Assembly (NCBI GenBank): GCA_020633725.1 | Contig: JACKDC010000007.1 | Location: forward strand, 4,870-68,869 | DNA from: Candidatus Latescibacterota bacterium | GTDB taxonomy: Bacteria > Krumholzibacteriota > Krumholzibacteriia > JACNKJ01 | DNA: 64,000 nt | Direction: 5' to 3' | Part shown: one piece after another, positions 46,058 to 54,311 of the stretch | Numbering within the stretch: position 1 is the first letter of the stretch | How the letters are laid out: each line of letters starts with the position of its first letter | The notes under the pieces: model-generated | Told to the model about the DNA's origin: nothing | Databases searched by the model: none | Seen by the model: the letters and a program-made list of their open reading frames with translations, nothing else | Translations under genes and position numbers: made by a program

Positions 46058-46097
46058 GGATAAAATGGGCTGAATACCTTGAAATCGTGTTGACGGG

Positions 46098-47783
46098 TCA
46101 GCGGCGCTGGCGGTCTTCCAGGGCCTGGAGGAGGAGCTGCAGGTCGTCCAGCGTGAGCGTGGAGTGCGGGGACAGGCGATAGCGCGCCCGGAGCTGGTCG
46201 ATGACCTCCGACGCGGAGCCCAGCACGGCCTGCCGCGGGGCCGTCGGCGGAGTCGTGGGCGCCGCCACGCCTGCGGGCTCGAGGCGCAGGTGTTCGTCGG
46301 CCACGTAGACCTGGTCCCGGGCGAGCTGGAGGGTCAGGGAGATGAAGCTGTGGCACTGCTGGCGAAGGCCGGCCAGGCGGGGGAGTTCGATGGTGAGGCC
46401 GAGCAGGATCGCGTTCAGGTCGCCCAGCAGTTCGCAGAACTCCTCCGGAGCCACGCCGGCGCCGGCCAGCTCGGGCCAGCGCTCGTCGATGTAGTTGAGC
46501 AGCAGCGAGCGGTTCACGCCACGAATGGAGCCCACCAGGAGCTGGAGGAGCACGCGCAGCATGCGGCGCACCTCCTCGGGAGGCAGCGCGCGCAGGCGCG
46601 GGTAGCTGGCCGCCTGGCCCGCGCCGCGCAGGCGTCCCTCGAGCTCGCGAAGCACGCGCTCCTTCTCGCGCTCCAGCTCCTCGCTGATGACGAGACTCGG
46701 CCGCAGGTCCCGCCGCCGGAAGAAGGCCTCGTTGCGCCCGCGCCAGATCTCTGGACGGCTGATCATGTTCTCGATCATGTAGAGCATGCGGTGCAGCACG
46801 TGGTCGCGCTCGGCGGGGGCCCAGCCCAGCGCCGCGCGGGTGCGCGAAGCGTCGACGCGCAGCTGGTGGTCCATGTAGCCGAGCATCCAGAGGCGTTCGA
46901 AGGGCCGGCGGCCGACGAGGCGGCCGACGAGGTCGCGCAGCAGCACGCCCGGCGCGGCCAGCGGCTTCGGCATCAGGATCGGCCGCGGGACGTGACCGTG
47001 ATAGAAGCGCTGCGCCAGGTCGTAGAGCTCCCGGTGCGTGACGGTGCCGTCCGGACTCGCCACGTAGGTGCTGAAGGCCGGCAGCTGCTCGTCCTGCGCC
47101 ATCACCGCGCGGATGAGCTTGATGAGATCGCGGATGTGGATGTAGGTGATCCCCGTCCGCCCCTTGCCGCCGAGGATGCGCGCGTTCCAGGCCCCGCTCA
47201 GCCAGGTGTTCAGAAAGACGTAGAGCGGCGCGTACTCGCACCAGTCCGTGACCACGGCCGCGAAGCGCAGCACCGTCGCCCGGAAGTGCCGCGAGTAGTC
47301 GGCGAGCATCGCCTCGCCCTGCCGCTTGCTGCGCGCGTACTCGAAGCTGGCGTCCGGGGGCGTTTCCTCGTCGATGGGCTCGCGCCGGCCGCGGAACTCG
47401 CAGGCGGCGAGCGAACTGGCGAAGATGAAGCGGCGGACCCCCAGCCGCCGCGCCAGCTCGAGGACGTTGCGGGTGCCGTCGACGTTGCTGCGCTGATACT
47501 CGGGGTTGTCTTCGTAGGTGAAGTCGTAGTAGCCCGCGAGGTGCAGCACGAAGTCGATCGGCCCGCCCGCGGCGATCTGCTCGGTGACGCCCTCCAGGCA
47601 CTCCGCGCGGCCGATGTCCGCCTGGAACCAGCGCAAGTTGGGGTGCTCGGCGATGCCCACCTGCTGCGGCGTGCGCCGTGCCAGGCCGACGATCTCGCAG
47701 TCGTCCAGGGTGGCGGCGAGGAAGTGGCGGCCGATCAGGCCCGAGGCGCCGGTGACGAGGATGCGGGGGCGCTGGGAGGCCAT
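46098..47783 (-). CDS. NAD-dependent epimerase/dehydratase with long C-terminal extension
   Basis: 561 residues. The first roughly 310 are an extended SDR: nucleotide motif GASGLIG, VLHLAGYYDFTYEDNPEY, the catalytic pair YARSK, and an LRFAAVV region. The last roughly 250 residues are helical and do not match the SDR fold (RREIW-type region near 355, EREKERVLRELEGRLRG coiled coil, repeated LLxxL helices, C-terminal LQLLLQALEDRQRR). No transmembrane segment is obvious. I do not recognise the extension. The gene follows a small membrane-protein gene by five bases. Its place between two hydrogenase operons may be incidental. Confidence 0.75.
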   Translation of the reverse strand: MASQRPRILVTGASGLIGRHFLAATLDDCEIVGLARRTPQQVGIAEHPNLRWFQADIGRAECLEGVTEQIAAGGPIDFVLHLAGYYDFTYEDNPEYQRSNVDGTRNVLELARRLGVRRFIFASSLAACEFRGRREPIDEETPPDASFEYARSKRQGEAMLADYSRHFRATVLRFAAVVTDWCEYAPLYVFLNTWLSGAWNARILGGKGRTGITYIHIRDLIKLIRAVMAQDEQLPAFSTYVASPDGTVTHRELYDLAQRFYHGHVPRPILMPKPLAAPGVLLRDLVGRLVGRRPFERLWMLGYMDHQLRVDASRTRAALGWAPAERDHVLHRMLYMIENMISRPEIWRGRNEAFFRRRDLRPSLVISEELEREKERVLRELEGRLRGAGQAASYPRLRALPPEEVRRMLRVLLQLLVGSIRGVNRSLLLNYIDERWPELAGAGVAPEEFCELLGDLNAILLGLTIELPRLAGLRQQCHSFISLTLQLARDQVYVADEHLRLEPAGVAAPTTPPTAPRQAVLGSASEVIDQLRARYRLSPHSTLTLDDLQLLLQALEDRQRR

Positions 47784-47788
47784 GGCCG

Positions 47789-48166
47789 TCACCCCTTGGC
47801 CCGTGCCGCGAGCGCGGCGATCGCGGCGGCCATGGCGCCGTCGGCGACGCCGCTCAGCAGCACGGTGACGATGCGCTCGACCGCGAAGAAGTAGCTCGCC
47901 AGGAAGACGAAGGCCAGGGTCTTCGTCGCCACCGCGAGCCGGACGAGGTCGCGGTGGCGCTCGGGCGCGCGGGCGGCCGTGACGTAGAACATCACCATGA
48001 CCAGGTGGAAGACGCCGCCTTGGACCGGGAAGAAGCGCTGGCTGACCGTCCCGAAGCCGAAGCGCTCCAGCAGCGCGGGCGGCGCGGCCATGAGACCGAT
48101 TCCGACGAGCGCCGAGTGCAAGGCCACGGCCCACAGCAGTAGCGACAACCCCCGCCGACCCGTCAT
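47789..48166 (-). CDS. Small four-helix membrane protein
   Basis: 125 residues with four hydrophobic segments: LSLLLWAVALHSALVGIGLM, FFPVQGGVFHLVMVMFYVT, TLAFVFLASYFFAVE and VLLSGVADGAMAAAIAAL. This pattern resembles small DoxX-like or DUF4345-like membrane proteins, but no diagnostic motif is seen. It lies five bases upstream of the epimerase gene with AGGAAAG before the ATG, so the two probably form an operon. The function is unknown. Confidence 0.65.
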   Translation of the reverse strand: MTGRRGLSLLLWAVALHSALVGIGLMAAPPALLERFGFGTVSQRFFPVQGGVFHLVMVMFYVTAARAPERHRDLVRLAVATKTLAFVFLASYFFAVERIVTVLLSGVADGAMAAAIAALAARAKG

Positions 48167-48220
48167 GCTTTCCTCCAGGGCTGGCGGCAGTCTAGTCCGA
48201 AGCGTGTGGGCTGTCTCTCA

Positions 48221-48264
48221 TCAAATGCAAAACCGCCTCCGGGCGCGGAGCGCCGGCGGCGGTT
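48221..48264 (-). terminator. Terminator after the receiver gene (end of the hox operon)
   Basis: On the minus strand AACCGCC (48258-48264) pairs with GGCGGTT (48231-48237), with an inner GGCGC/GCGCC stem. TTTTGCATTT follows. It lies 24 bases beyond the stop at 48288, and so marks the 3' end of the hoxFUYH-protease-receiver operon. Confidence 0.65.
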
Positions 48265-48287
48265 CGCGGCGGGGGGGACGGAGTCCG

Positions 48288-48662
48288 CTAGCCCAGCTTG
48301 GCCCTGAGCATGCCCACCAGGCGTTCCCGGCTCATGGGCTTCTGGAAGACGCCGGCGAGTCCGAGGCTGGAGTAGTCGGTGGCCATCGACAGGTTGTCGC
48401 CCGCGGAGCTGAGCATGAAGACCGGCGCAACGTTGCCCAGCGCCTTCAGGTCCCGGACCAGGCTCGTGCCCGCGTCCACTTCCTCCATCATGAGGTCGAC
48501 GATCAGCGCGTCCGGGGCCTGCCGCCGGAAGCAGCGCAGGCCGTCCTCGGCGCTGGCCGCCGTCTCCACGGCGAAGCCCTCCTGCTCCAGCATGATCCGG
48601 AGCGTGAAGAGGATGTCCGGGTCGTCGTCGATGCAGAGGATCAGGTGCTTTCCGTCTCGCAT
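48288..48662 (-). CDS. Stand-alone response-regulator receiver protein
   Basis: 124 residues, a single CheY-like domain without an output domain. The acidic pocket is DDD (12-14), the phospho-acceptor is D56 (LIVDLMM), the switch Ser is in FMLSSAG, and the Lys is in FQKP. The start lies 22 bases inside the hydrogenase protease gene, so it is translationally coupled to the hox operon. No kinase gene is adjacent. The GAF kinase at 38576, also orphan and embedded in the same island, is the closest candidate partner (inference). Confidence 0.87.
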   Translation of the reverse strand: MRDGKHLILCIDDDPDILFTLRIMLEQEGFAVETAASAEDGLRCFRRQAPDALIVDLMMEEVDAGTSLVRDLKALGNVAPVFMLSSAGDNLSMATDYSSLGLAGVFQKPMSRERLVGMLRAKLG

Positions 48663-49120
48663 GCCATCTCTCCCGTGGTCAGTTGCGTGTGGAGGGTCGC
48701 GATCGCCGCGGCCAGATTGGCCTGCGCGCCGTCGCTGAGGCCCTCGCGGAACTCGTCGAAGTCGTAGCCGCGGATCGCGAGCAGCCAGGCCTCGGGCGCG
48801 GCGTCGAACAGCTCGCGCGCGAGCGCCAGCACGCCCTCGGGGCTCACGTGGTGCGAGCTGAAGGTCGGGCGCGCGGAGCCGGGCTCGATCCGCCGCAGCG
48901 CGAAGGGCGCGGGCCCCTGCGCCGCGGCGTCGACGAAGACCACCCGGTCGCGGCGCGAGGCCGTCGCGGCGTCCTCGACGCTGAGCTGGTAGTCCGCGTC
49001 GGTGTCGACGCCGGCGAGACCCAGCTCCGCCACGGCGGCGGCCAGGGCCGGGCCCAGGCCGTCGTCCCCGCGGCCGGGGTTGCCGAAGCCGAACACCAGG
49101 GTGCGCCGCGGAGCGTTCAC
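48641..49120 (-). CDS. hoxW: [NiFe]-hydrogenase maturation protease (HoxW-type)
   Basis: 159 residues of the M52-like hydrogenase protease family. It has GFGNPGRGDDGLGPALA with an acidic nickel-sensing residue, DADYQLSVEDAA, VVFVDAAAQGPAP and HHVSPEGVLALA. The histidine pair and the GRGDDGLG form suit proteases of soluble (group 3) hydrogenases. It should trim the 25-residue HoxH tail. The GTG at 49120 overlaps the hoxH stop (GTGA). The 3' end overlaps the receiver gene. Confidence 0.85.
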   Translation of the reverse strand: MNAPRRTLVFGFGNPGRGDDGLGPALAAAVAELGLAGVDTDADYQLSVEDAATASRRDRVVFVDAAAQGPAPFALRRIEPGSARPTFSSHHVSPEGVLALARELFDAAPEAWLLAIRGYDFDEFREGLSDGAQANLAAAIATLHTQLTTGEMACETEST

Positions 49121-50556
49121 GAGGTCGCCTTCCGGTCGAGCACGGCGCCCGCCGCGTCGAGCAGCGTCAGCTCCAGGGGCATGCGGCCGAGCGCGTGGGT
49201 GGCGCAGGAGAGGCAGGGATCGTAGGCGCGGATCCCCACCTCCACGTGGTTGAGCAGGCCCTCGGTGATCTCCGGCTTCCCGCTCAGATGATCCTTGGCG
49301 ATCTTCCGCACGGCCCGGTTCATGGGCTCGTTGTTGCTGGTCGTCGACACGATCAGGTTCGCCATGGTGACCCGATCCTGCGCGTCCACGCGGTAGTGGT
49401 GGAAGAGCGTGCCGCGCGGCGCCTCGACGATGGCCACCCACTCGGGCCGCCGCTCGCCCTTCACCACGAGGTCCTTGCCCTGCAGGTCGGGATCGTGCAG
49501 CAGGTCGCGGATCATCTCGGCCGAGTGCACCAGCTCGATCATGCGGGCCCAGTGGTAGGCCAGCGTGAGGTTGTTGGGCTTGCCGCCGGTGAGGGCCATG
49601 AAGTCCTTGCGCGCGGCCTCGGCCAGGGGAGTGTTGATCCTGGCGCAGGTGTTGATCCTGGCCAGCGGGCCAACGCGATACCAGCCCTCTTCCGGGCCCA
49701 GGGCCTTGAGAAAGGGGAACTTCATGTAGGACCAGGGCCGCACTTCCTCGGCGATCGCGTCGAGGTAGTCCTGCGGATCCACCTGGTCGATGATGACCTC
49801 GCCGTCCGCCGTCACCGCGCGCAGCTTGCCGTGGTAGAGATCGAGGCCGCCCTGCGCGTCCACGATGGACAGGTGGTTGGACGGGAAGCTCCCGAAGTCC
49901 GTGGCCAGCTGCAGATGTTCCTCGGTGTAGTTCCGCGCCAGGGCCAGCGCGCCCTGGGCCCAGGCGAGCATCTGCTCGATCTCGGCGAGGAAGACGTCCC
50001 GCTCGGCCACGCTCAGGTTCTTGTTCACGCCGCCGGGCACCGCGCCGGTGCCGTGGATGCGCTTGCCGGCCGTGGCCTTGATGATCTCCTGCCCGTACTT
50101 GCGCATCATCACGCCCTGGACCGCGAGGTCCTTGTGCTCCGCGGCGACGGCGATCACGTTGCGCTTGGCCGCGGGGGCGTCGAAGCCGAAGAGGAGATCC
50201 GGGCTGGCCAGGTGGAAGAAGTGCAGCGCGTGCGACTGGAAGGTCTGCCCGTAGTGCATCAGGCGACGGATCTTCTCCGCGGTGGGCGTGAGCGTCTCGG
50301 CGCCCACGATGCCGTCCATCGCTTTGGCCGCCGCCAGGTGGTGGCTCACCGGGCAGATGCCGCAGAGGCGCTGCACGAGGACCGGCACCTCCCAGTAGGG
50401 CCGCCCCTGGATGAAGCGCTCGAAGCCGCGGAACTCCACGATGTGCAGGCGCGCGTCGGTGACCTGCCCCGCCTCGTCGAGCTGGATCGTGACTTTGCCG
50501 TGGCCCTCCACCCGGGTCACCGGCTCGATGGTGATCTGCCTGTTCGCGGTCGCCAC
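49117..50556 (-). CDS. hoxH: NAD-linked [NiFe] hydrogenase large subunit HoxH
   Basis: 479 residues, cytosolic. The Ni-Fe ligands are in RLCGIC (C65, C68) and DPCLSCATH (C448, C451, H454). The 25 residues after His454 are the expected protease-removed tail. The short length, absence of export partner and neighbouring HoxFUY place it in group 3d (bidirectional, NAD-reducing). The GTG at 50556 follows GGAGG, nine bases after hoxY. All active-site thiols are Cys. Confidence 0.95.
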   Translation of the reverse strand: MATANRQITIEPVTRVEGHGKVTIQLDEAGQVTDARLHIVEFRGFERFIQGRPYWEVPVLVQRLCGICPVSHHLAAAKAMDGIVGAETLTPTAEKIRRLMHYGQTFQSHALHFFHLASPDLLFGFDAPAAKRNVIAVAAEHKDLAVQGVMMRKYGQEIIKATAGKRIHGTGAVPGGVNKNLSVAERDVFLAEIEQMLAWAQGALALARNYTEEHLQLATDFGSFPSNHLSIVDAQGGLDLYHGKLRAVTADGEVIIDQVDPQDYLDAIAEEVRPWSYMKFPFLKALGPEEGWYRVGPLARINTCARINTPLAEAARKDFMALTGGKPNNLTLAYHWARMIELVHSAEMIRDLLHDPDLQGKDLVVKGERRPEWVAIVEAPRGTLFHHYRVDAQDRVTMANLIVSTTSNNEPMNRAVRKIAKDHLSGKPEITEGLLNHVEVGIRAYDPCLSCATHALGRMPLELTLLDAAGAVLDRKATS

Positions 50557-50565
50557 GTCAGCCTC

Positions 50566-51111
50566 CTAGTCGTACTTGATGAGCGCGTAGGGAAGCGCCA
50601 GGGGTTTGTCCGTGAGCAGCGCCACCAGGGCCTGCCAGAGCGTATCCGCGGGCGGCGGGCAGCCGGGCAGGTGGTAGTCGATCTTGACCACCTCGTGGCA
50701 GGGGAAGACGCGGTTCAGCAGCAGCGGGATCTCCGGGTCGTCGGGGATCTTGCCCGCGGGGTTGTGCACGCTGGGGCCGTTCAGGTAGGCCTCCTCGAGG
50801 CACTCGCGCAGCGGAATCGTGTTGCGCATCGCCGGGATGCCCCCGTTGATCGCGCAGTCGCCGACGGAGATCAGCACGTCGCAGTGCTCGCGGAAGTCGC
50901 GCAGCACCTTCACGTTCTCCTCGTTGCAGCAGCCGCCCTCCACGAGGCCCACGGCGCAGCGGCCGCTGAAGGTCTTGATGTCGTCGACGGGCGACTTGTC
51001 GAAGTCCACCAGCTCCACGAGCTCCAGGATGCGCTCGTCGATGTCCAGGATCGACATGTGGCAGCCGAAGCAGCCGGCGAGCGACGTGGTGGCCAGCTTG
51101 GGTTTCGCCAT
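50566..51111 (-). CDS. hoxY: NAD-linked [NiFe] hydrogenase small subunit HoxY
   Basis: 181 residues, much shorter than HybO and lacking a Tat signal or anchor, as in soluble hydrogenases. The proximal [4Fe-4S] ligands are GCFGC (C14, C17), the GDCAINGG cysteine and LPGCPPP. EGGCCNEEN contributes further cysteines. It passes electrons from HoxH to HoxU. It lies 18 bases after hoxU with GGAAGG before the ATG. Confidence 0.94.
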   Translation of the reverse strand: MAKPKLATTSLAGCFGCHMSILDIDERILELVELVDFDKSPVDDIKTFSGRCAVGLVEGGCCNEENVKVLRDFREHCDVLISVGDCAINGGIPAMRNTIPLRECLEEAYLNGPSVHNPAGKIPDDPEIPLLLNRVFPCHEVVKIDYHLPGCPPPADTLWQALVALLTDKPLALPYALIKYD

Positions 51112-51129
51112 GGTCCCTTCCTCCTCGGC

Positions 51130-51843
51130 TTAGTCGACAGCCGTACCCTGTTCGATGTCCGTTCCGATCGGCGCATGATCGTAGAGCCGTTGCCCCACGG
51201 GGACGGCGTAGCCTTCCCGCTTGGGCAGCAGCGCCCCCACGGGGCAGGCGCGGGCCGCGCGGTCGCTGACCGCGGCGTCGGTCTCCGCCAGCAGCGCCAC
51301 CGCGTTCACGGTGAGGCGCTTCGTGTGGCCGCGTCCCTCGAACTCGAAGACCTGCTTGCCGTCCCACTCGCGCGACGCGCGGATGCAGCGCGCGCAGAGG
51401 ATGCAGCGGTTGCGGTCGATGTAGAGATCGGGGTGGCTCATGTCCACCTCGCGCTCGGGGAACAGATAGGGAAAGCGCGGCGCGGTGATGCCGAGCCGGT
51501 AGGCCATGGCCTGCAGCTCGCAGTTGCCGCTCTTCTCGCAGAACATGCAGTAGTGGTTGCCCTCGACGAAGAGCATGTCCACCATGTCCCGCCGGATCGC
51601 ATTCACGGCTTCGGTGTCGCTCTCGACCACCATGCCCTCGCTGACCGGCTGGGTGCAGGCGGCCGCGGCGCGGCCGTTCACCAGCACCGTGCAGACGCGG
51701 CAGCTGCCGAAGGGGGAGAGGTCCTTGAACGCGCAGAGCCTGGGGATGTACACGCCCCCGCGCGCCGCGGCCTTCAGGATCGTCTCGCCGGGCTGGGCCT
51801 CGAGGGCCTTTCCGTCGATGCTGAAGCTCAGTGTCTCGCTCAT
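51130..51843 (-). CDS. hoxU: NAD-linked hydrogenase diaphorase Fe-S subunit HoxU
   Basis: 237 residues, homologous to the N-terminus of NuoG. A [2Fe-2S] ferredoxin domain has C37, C48, C51 and C63. A His-ligated [4Fe-4S] site has H97, C99, C102 and C108. A further [4Fe-4S] site has C147, C150, C153 and C200. It carries electrons between HoxY and HoxF. It sits 12 bases after hoxF. Confidence 0.94.
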   Translation of the reverse strand: MSETLSFSIDGKALEAQPGETILKAAARGGVYIPRLCAFKDLSPFGSCRVCTVLVNGRAAAACTQPVSEGMVVESDTEAVNAIRRDMVDMLFVEGNHYCMFCEKSGNCELQAMAYRLGITAPRFPYLFPEREVDMSHPDLYIDRNRCILCARCIRASREWDGKQVFEFEGRGHTKRLTVNAVALLAETDAAVSDRAARACPVGALLPKREGYAVPVGQRLYDHAPIGTDIEQGTAVD

Positions 51844-51855
51844 CGTGCCCTCCCC

Positions 51856-53679
51856 CTAGCCCTTCGTGCTGAAGTGGACGGACTCGCGCCCGGTGATCGC
51901 CGACGCCTGGCTGAGTTCGCGCTGGATGTCGAAGGCCGGCTGCAGCCCCGGCGCGGTCTCGCGCAGGCGGGCCAGGTAGGCGTCGCGGAAGTTGCGCAGG
52001 CTGCTGAGCACCGGGTTGGCCGCGGTCTGGCCCAGCCCGCAGCGGCTGGCCGTCTTGATGCTGCCGCCCAGGCTCTCCAGGTAGTCGAGGTCGGCCGCCT
52101 CGCCCCGTCCCTCGGCGATGCGCCGCACGCGCTCCTGCAGGAGCCGCGTGCCCACGCGGCAGGGCGTGCAGAACCCGCAGCTCTCGTGGACGAAGAAGTC
52201 GAGGAACTTGTCCACGACGTGCAGCAGGTCGCGCTCGTGCCCGAAGACGATCAGCGCGCCGCCGGTGGCGAGGTCGTCGTAGCAGAGCTTGCGGTCGAAG
52301 TCGTCCTCGCCCACCAGCTGGCCGCTCGGACCGCCCACCTGGGCGGCGAGCACGTCCTGGGCGCCGCAGAGCGTGAACATCTCGCGCAGGGTCGTCCCGA
52401 AGGGGATCTCGTAGACCCCCGGTCGGTTGCAGTCCCCCGACACGCTGATCAGCTTGGTGCCGCTGCTGCCGGGCGTGCCCAGCTTGGCGAACCAGCCGGG
52501 GCCCATCTCGAGGATGCGGGTGACGCAGCAGAGCGTCTCCACGTTGTTCACCGAGGTGGGGTGGCCGAGGTAGCCCTTCTGCGCGGGGAAGGGGGGGCGC
52601 GTCTTGGGATCGCCGCGCAGGCCCTCGCAGGAGCTGAGCAGCGCGGTCTCCTCGCCGCAGACGTAGGCGCCCGCGCCCATCTGGATGCGGATGTCGAAGT
52701 CGAAGCTCTCGCTGCGCATCACGCGCTTGCCGAGCCAGCCGCGGTCGCGCCGCTGCTGGAGCAGCTTCTCGAGGAAGGGCTGCAGGTAGGCGTACTCCGC
52801 GCGCAGGTAGACGATGCCCTCCGCCGCGCCCAGCGCGTAGCCGGCGATCGTCATGCCCTCGAAGAGCAGGTCGGCGCGCTCGGTCAGCAGCACGCGGTCC
52901 TTGAACGTGCCGGGCTCGCCCTCGTCCGCGTTGCAGACGATGTAGCGCCGCTCGCCCTCGGCCGCCCGCGTGAACTCCCACTTCATGCCGGTGGGAAAGC
53001 CGGCGCCGCCGCGGCCGCGCAGGCGCGAGGTCTTGAGCTGACGGATCACCTCCGCCGGGCTCATGGCCAGCGCGTTGATCAGGCCGGCCCCCGGGACGCT
53101 GTCGGCGAAGAGCACCGGCCCTTCCTGCCGCACGTGGTTGTTGACGGCCGCGCGCACGAGGTCGTGGGCGTTGTTGCCGTCGCCGTAGCGGCGCACCAGG
53201 CGCTGGGGATCGAGGTGCTCGCGCAGCCGCTGGACGCCGGTGCGCGCCACGTCCGCGCTGAGATCGGTGACGGGAACGTCGTTCACCAGCGCCGCCGGCG
53301 CCTGGTCGCAGAGGCCGATGCAGGCCGTCCACTCGAGGGAGATCTTGCCGTCGGCCGTGGTCTCGCCGAAGTCGATGCCCAGCTCGTCGCGCAGGGCGTC
53401 GGCCACGCGGGCGCTGCCGCGCATCTCGTCCACGACGTCGTCGCAGAGGCGGATCACCACCTGGCCCTGGGGACGCCGCGACAGGAAGCTATAGAAGGAG
53501 ACGACGCTCGCCACCTCGGCGCGCGAGCAGCCGACCTCCTCGGCGATGAGCCGCTGCGCCTCCGCGTCGACGCAGCCCTGGCGCCGCTGCACGGCGCGGA
53601 CGATGTCCATCATGCGGTGTCGGTCGTGGCCGTGGGCCTGGCAGCTCTCCTTGACCACCGTCTCCAGCGTCGCAGTCAT
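51856..53679 (-). CDS. hoxF: NAD-linked hydrogenase diaphorase subunit HoxF (NuoE-NuoF fusion)
   Basis: 607 residues. The N-terminal 150 residues are NuoE-like and the rest is NuoF-like, with FMN/NAD motifs GRGGAGFPTGMKW and NADEGEPGTFKDR, GAGAYVCGEETALL, and [4Fe-4S] ligands ESCGFCTPC plus SRCGLGQ. It oxidises or reduces NAD(H) and splits electrons to HoxU. In the NuoE part the [2Fe-2S] pair C-x4-C reads C79...Asp84, while C120 and C124 are intact, so one ligand is changed. GGGGG lies five bases before the ATG at 53679; a GTG at 53682 is too close. It is first in the operon. Confidence 0.94.
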   Translation of the reverse strand: MTATLETVVKESCQAHGHDRHRMMDIVRAVQRRQGCVDAEAQRLIAEEVGCSRAEVASVVSFYSFLSRRPQGQVVIRLCDDVVDEMRGSARVADALRDELGIDFGETTADGKISLEWTACIGLCDQAPAALVNDVPVTDLSADVARTGVQRLREHLDPQRLVRRYGDGNNAHDLVRAAVNNHVRQEGPVLFADSVPGAGLINALAMSPAEVIRQLKTSRLRGRGGAGFPTGMKWEFTRAAEGERRYIVCNADEGEPGTFKDRVLLTERADLLFEGMTIAGYALGAAEGIVYLRAEYAYLQPFLEKLLQQRRDRGWLGKRVMRSESFDFDIRIQMGAGAYVCGEETALLSSCEGLRGDPKTRPPFPAQKGYLGHPTSVNNVETLCCVTRILEMGPGWFAKLGTPGSSGTKLISVSGDCNRPGVYEIPFGTTLREMFTLCGAQDVLAAQVGGPSGQLVGEDDFDRKLCYDDLATGGALIVFGHERDLLHVVDKFLDFFVHESCGFCTPCRVGTRLLQERVRRIAEGRGEAADLDYLESLGGSIKTASRCGLGQTAANPVLSSLRNFRDAYLARLRETAPGLQPAFDIQRELSQASAITGRESVHFSTKG

Positions 53680-53771
53680 CACGTCCCCCTGGTCCTGGGG
53701 CCCCGGCCGGGGCCGCGTCGGCGTGGCCGCAGGGAGCCCTGCCGGGGCAGGACGGCGGCCGATCCGCCCCT

Positions 53772-53799
53772 AAGCTAGCCGCCGTCGACGGGGAGGCAA
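53772..53799 (-). promoter_or_regulatory. Promoter of the hoxFUYH operon
   Basis: On the minus strand TTGCCT (53794-53799), 16 bases, then TAGCTT (53772-53777), about 93 bases upstream of hoxF. The leader contains GC-rich inverted repeats (around 53700-53760) but no ORF. Confidence 0.5.
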
Positions 53800-53832
53800 G
53801 GGTTCAGGATCCGAAAACTGCCCCATGTAGAG

Positions 53833-53861
53833 AAAAAATTCACAAGCGACCACCAAGTCGC
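53833..53861 (-). terminator. Terminator after ftsB
   Basis: On the minus strand GCGAC-TTGGTG-GTCGC (53846-53861) is followed by TTGTGAATTTTTT. A second small hairpin, GCAAA-TGG-TTTGC, lies just before it at about 53860-53872. The stem is short (5 bp), so termination strength is uncertain. Confidence 0.5.
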
Positions 53862-53882
53862 AAATGGTTTGCAATCGCGAAC

Positions 53883-54311
53883 TTAATCTTGGCGGCGGAG
53901 GTGGTAGACGGTCTCGTCCTTGCGCTTGTAGCCCCATTCCTCGCGGGCGATGCGCTCGCGGTAGCTGGGGTCGTCGGCCAGGCGCTGGGACTCGGCGGCG
54001 AGGCCGGCCGACTCCGCTTCGAGGCGGGCGATCTCGGCCTGGAGCTGGTGACGGCGCTGCTGGAGGCGCCACTGGCGCAGCCAGCCGGTGTCGGAGAGGA
54101 CGAGCAGATACACGAGGATGCCCAGGATCAGGAAGATGCCGCCCTTGAAGGTGCGGCCGCCGATGCGGCCCTCGGTCCAGGGCCGGCGGAGGTAGGGGGT
54201 GCGGGCGGCGGCGCGGGAGGCGCCCAGCGGCAGGCCGTCGCGCACGGACTCCGGCCGCCAGGCCTCGCGCCAGGCGGCGGGGTCCGTCCCCCGAGCCGTG
54301 CCGCCGTTCAT
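53883..54311 (-). CDS. ftsB: FtsB/DivIC-type septum formation initiator
   Basis: 142 residues of bitopic topology. A cytosolic Arg/Pro-rich N-terminus of about 55 residues is longer than in E. coli FtsB. One transmembrane helix follows (GGIFLILGILVYLLVLS), then a periplasmic coiled coil (RRHQLQAEIARLEAESAGLAAE) and the DivIC motif YRERIAREEWGYKRKDE. In divisome complexes it pairs with FtsL/FtsQ. It overlaps the eno stop by ATGA; an eno-ftsB pair is common in diderm bacteria. Confidence 0.85.
   Translation of the reverse strand: MNGGTARGTDPAAWREAWRPESVRDGLPLGASRAAARTPYLRRPWTEGRIGGRTFKGGIFLILGILVYLLVLSDTGWLRQWRLQQRRHQLQAEIARLEAESAGLAAESQRLADDPSYRERIAREEWGYKRKDETVYHLRRQD

Noticed and set aside
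41039..50556. Selenocysteine in the hydrogenase large subunits
   Set aside because: Both L2 motifs have encoded Cys (DPCLAC and DPCLSC), and no TGA falls in the active-site positions.
49195..53778. A 1527-codon open frame on the plus strand across the hox operon
   Set aside because: It is exactly antisense to hoxH, hoxY, hoxU and hoxF. The translation is low-complexity Ala/Arg/His/Val as expected from high-GC third-position bias, with no domain and no ribosome-binding site.
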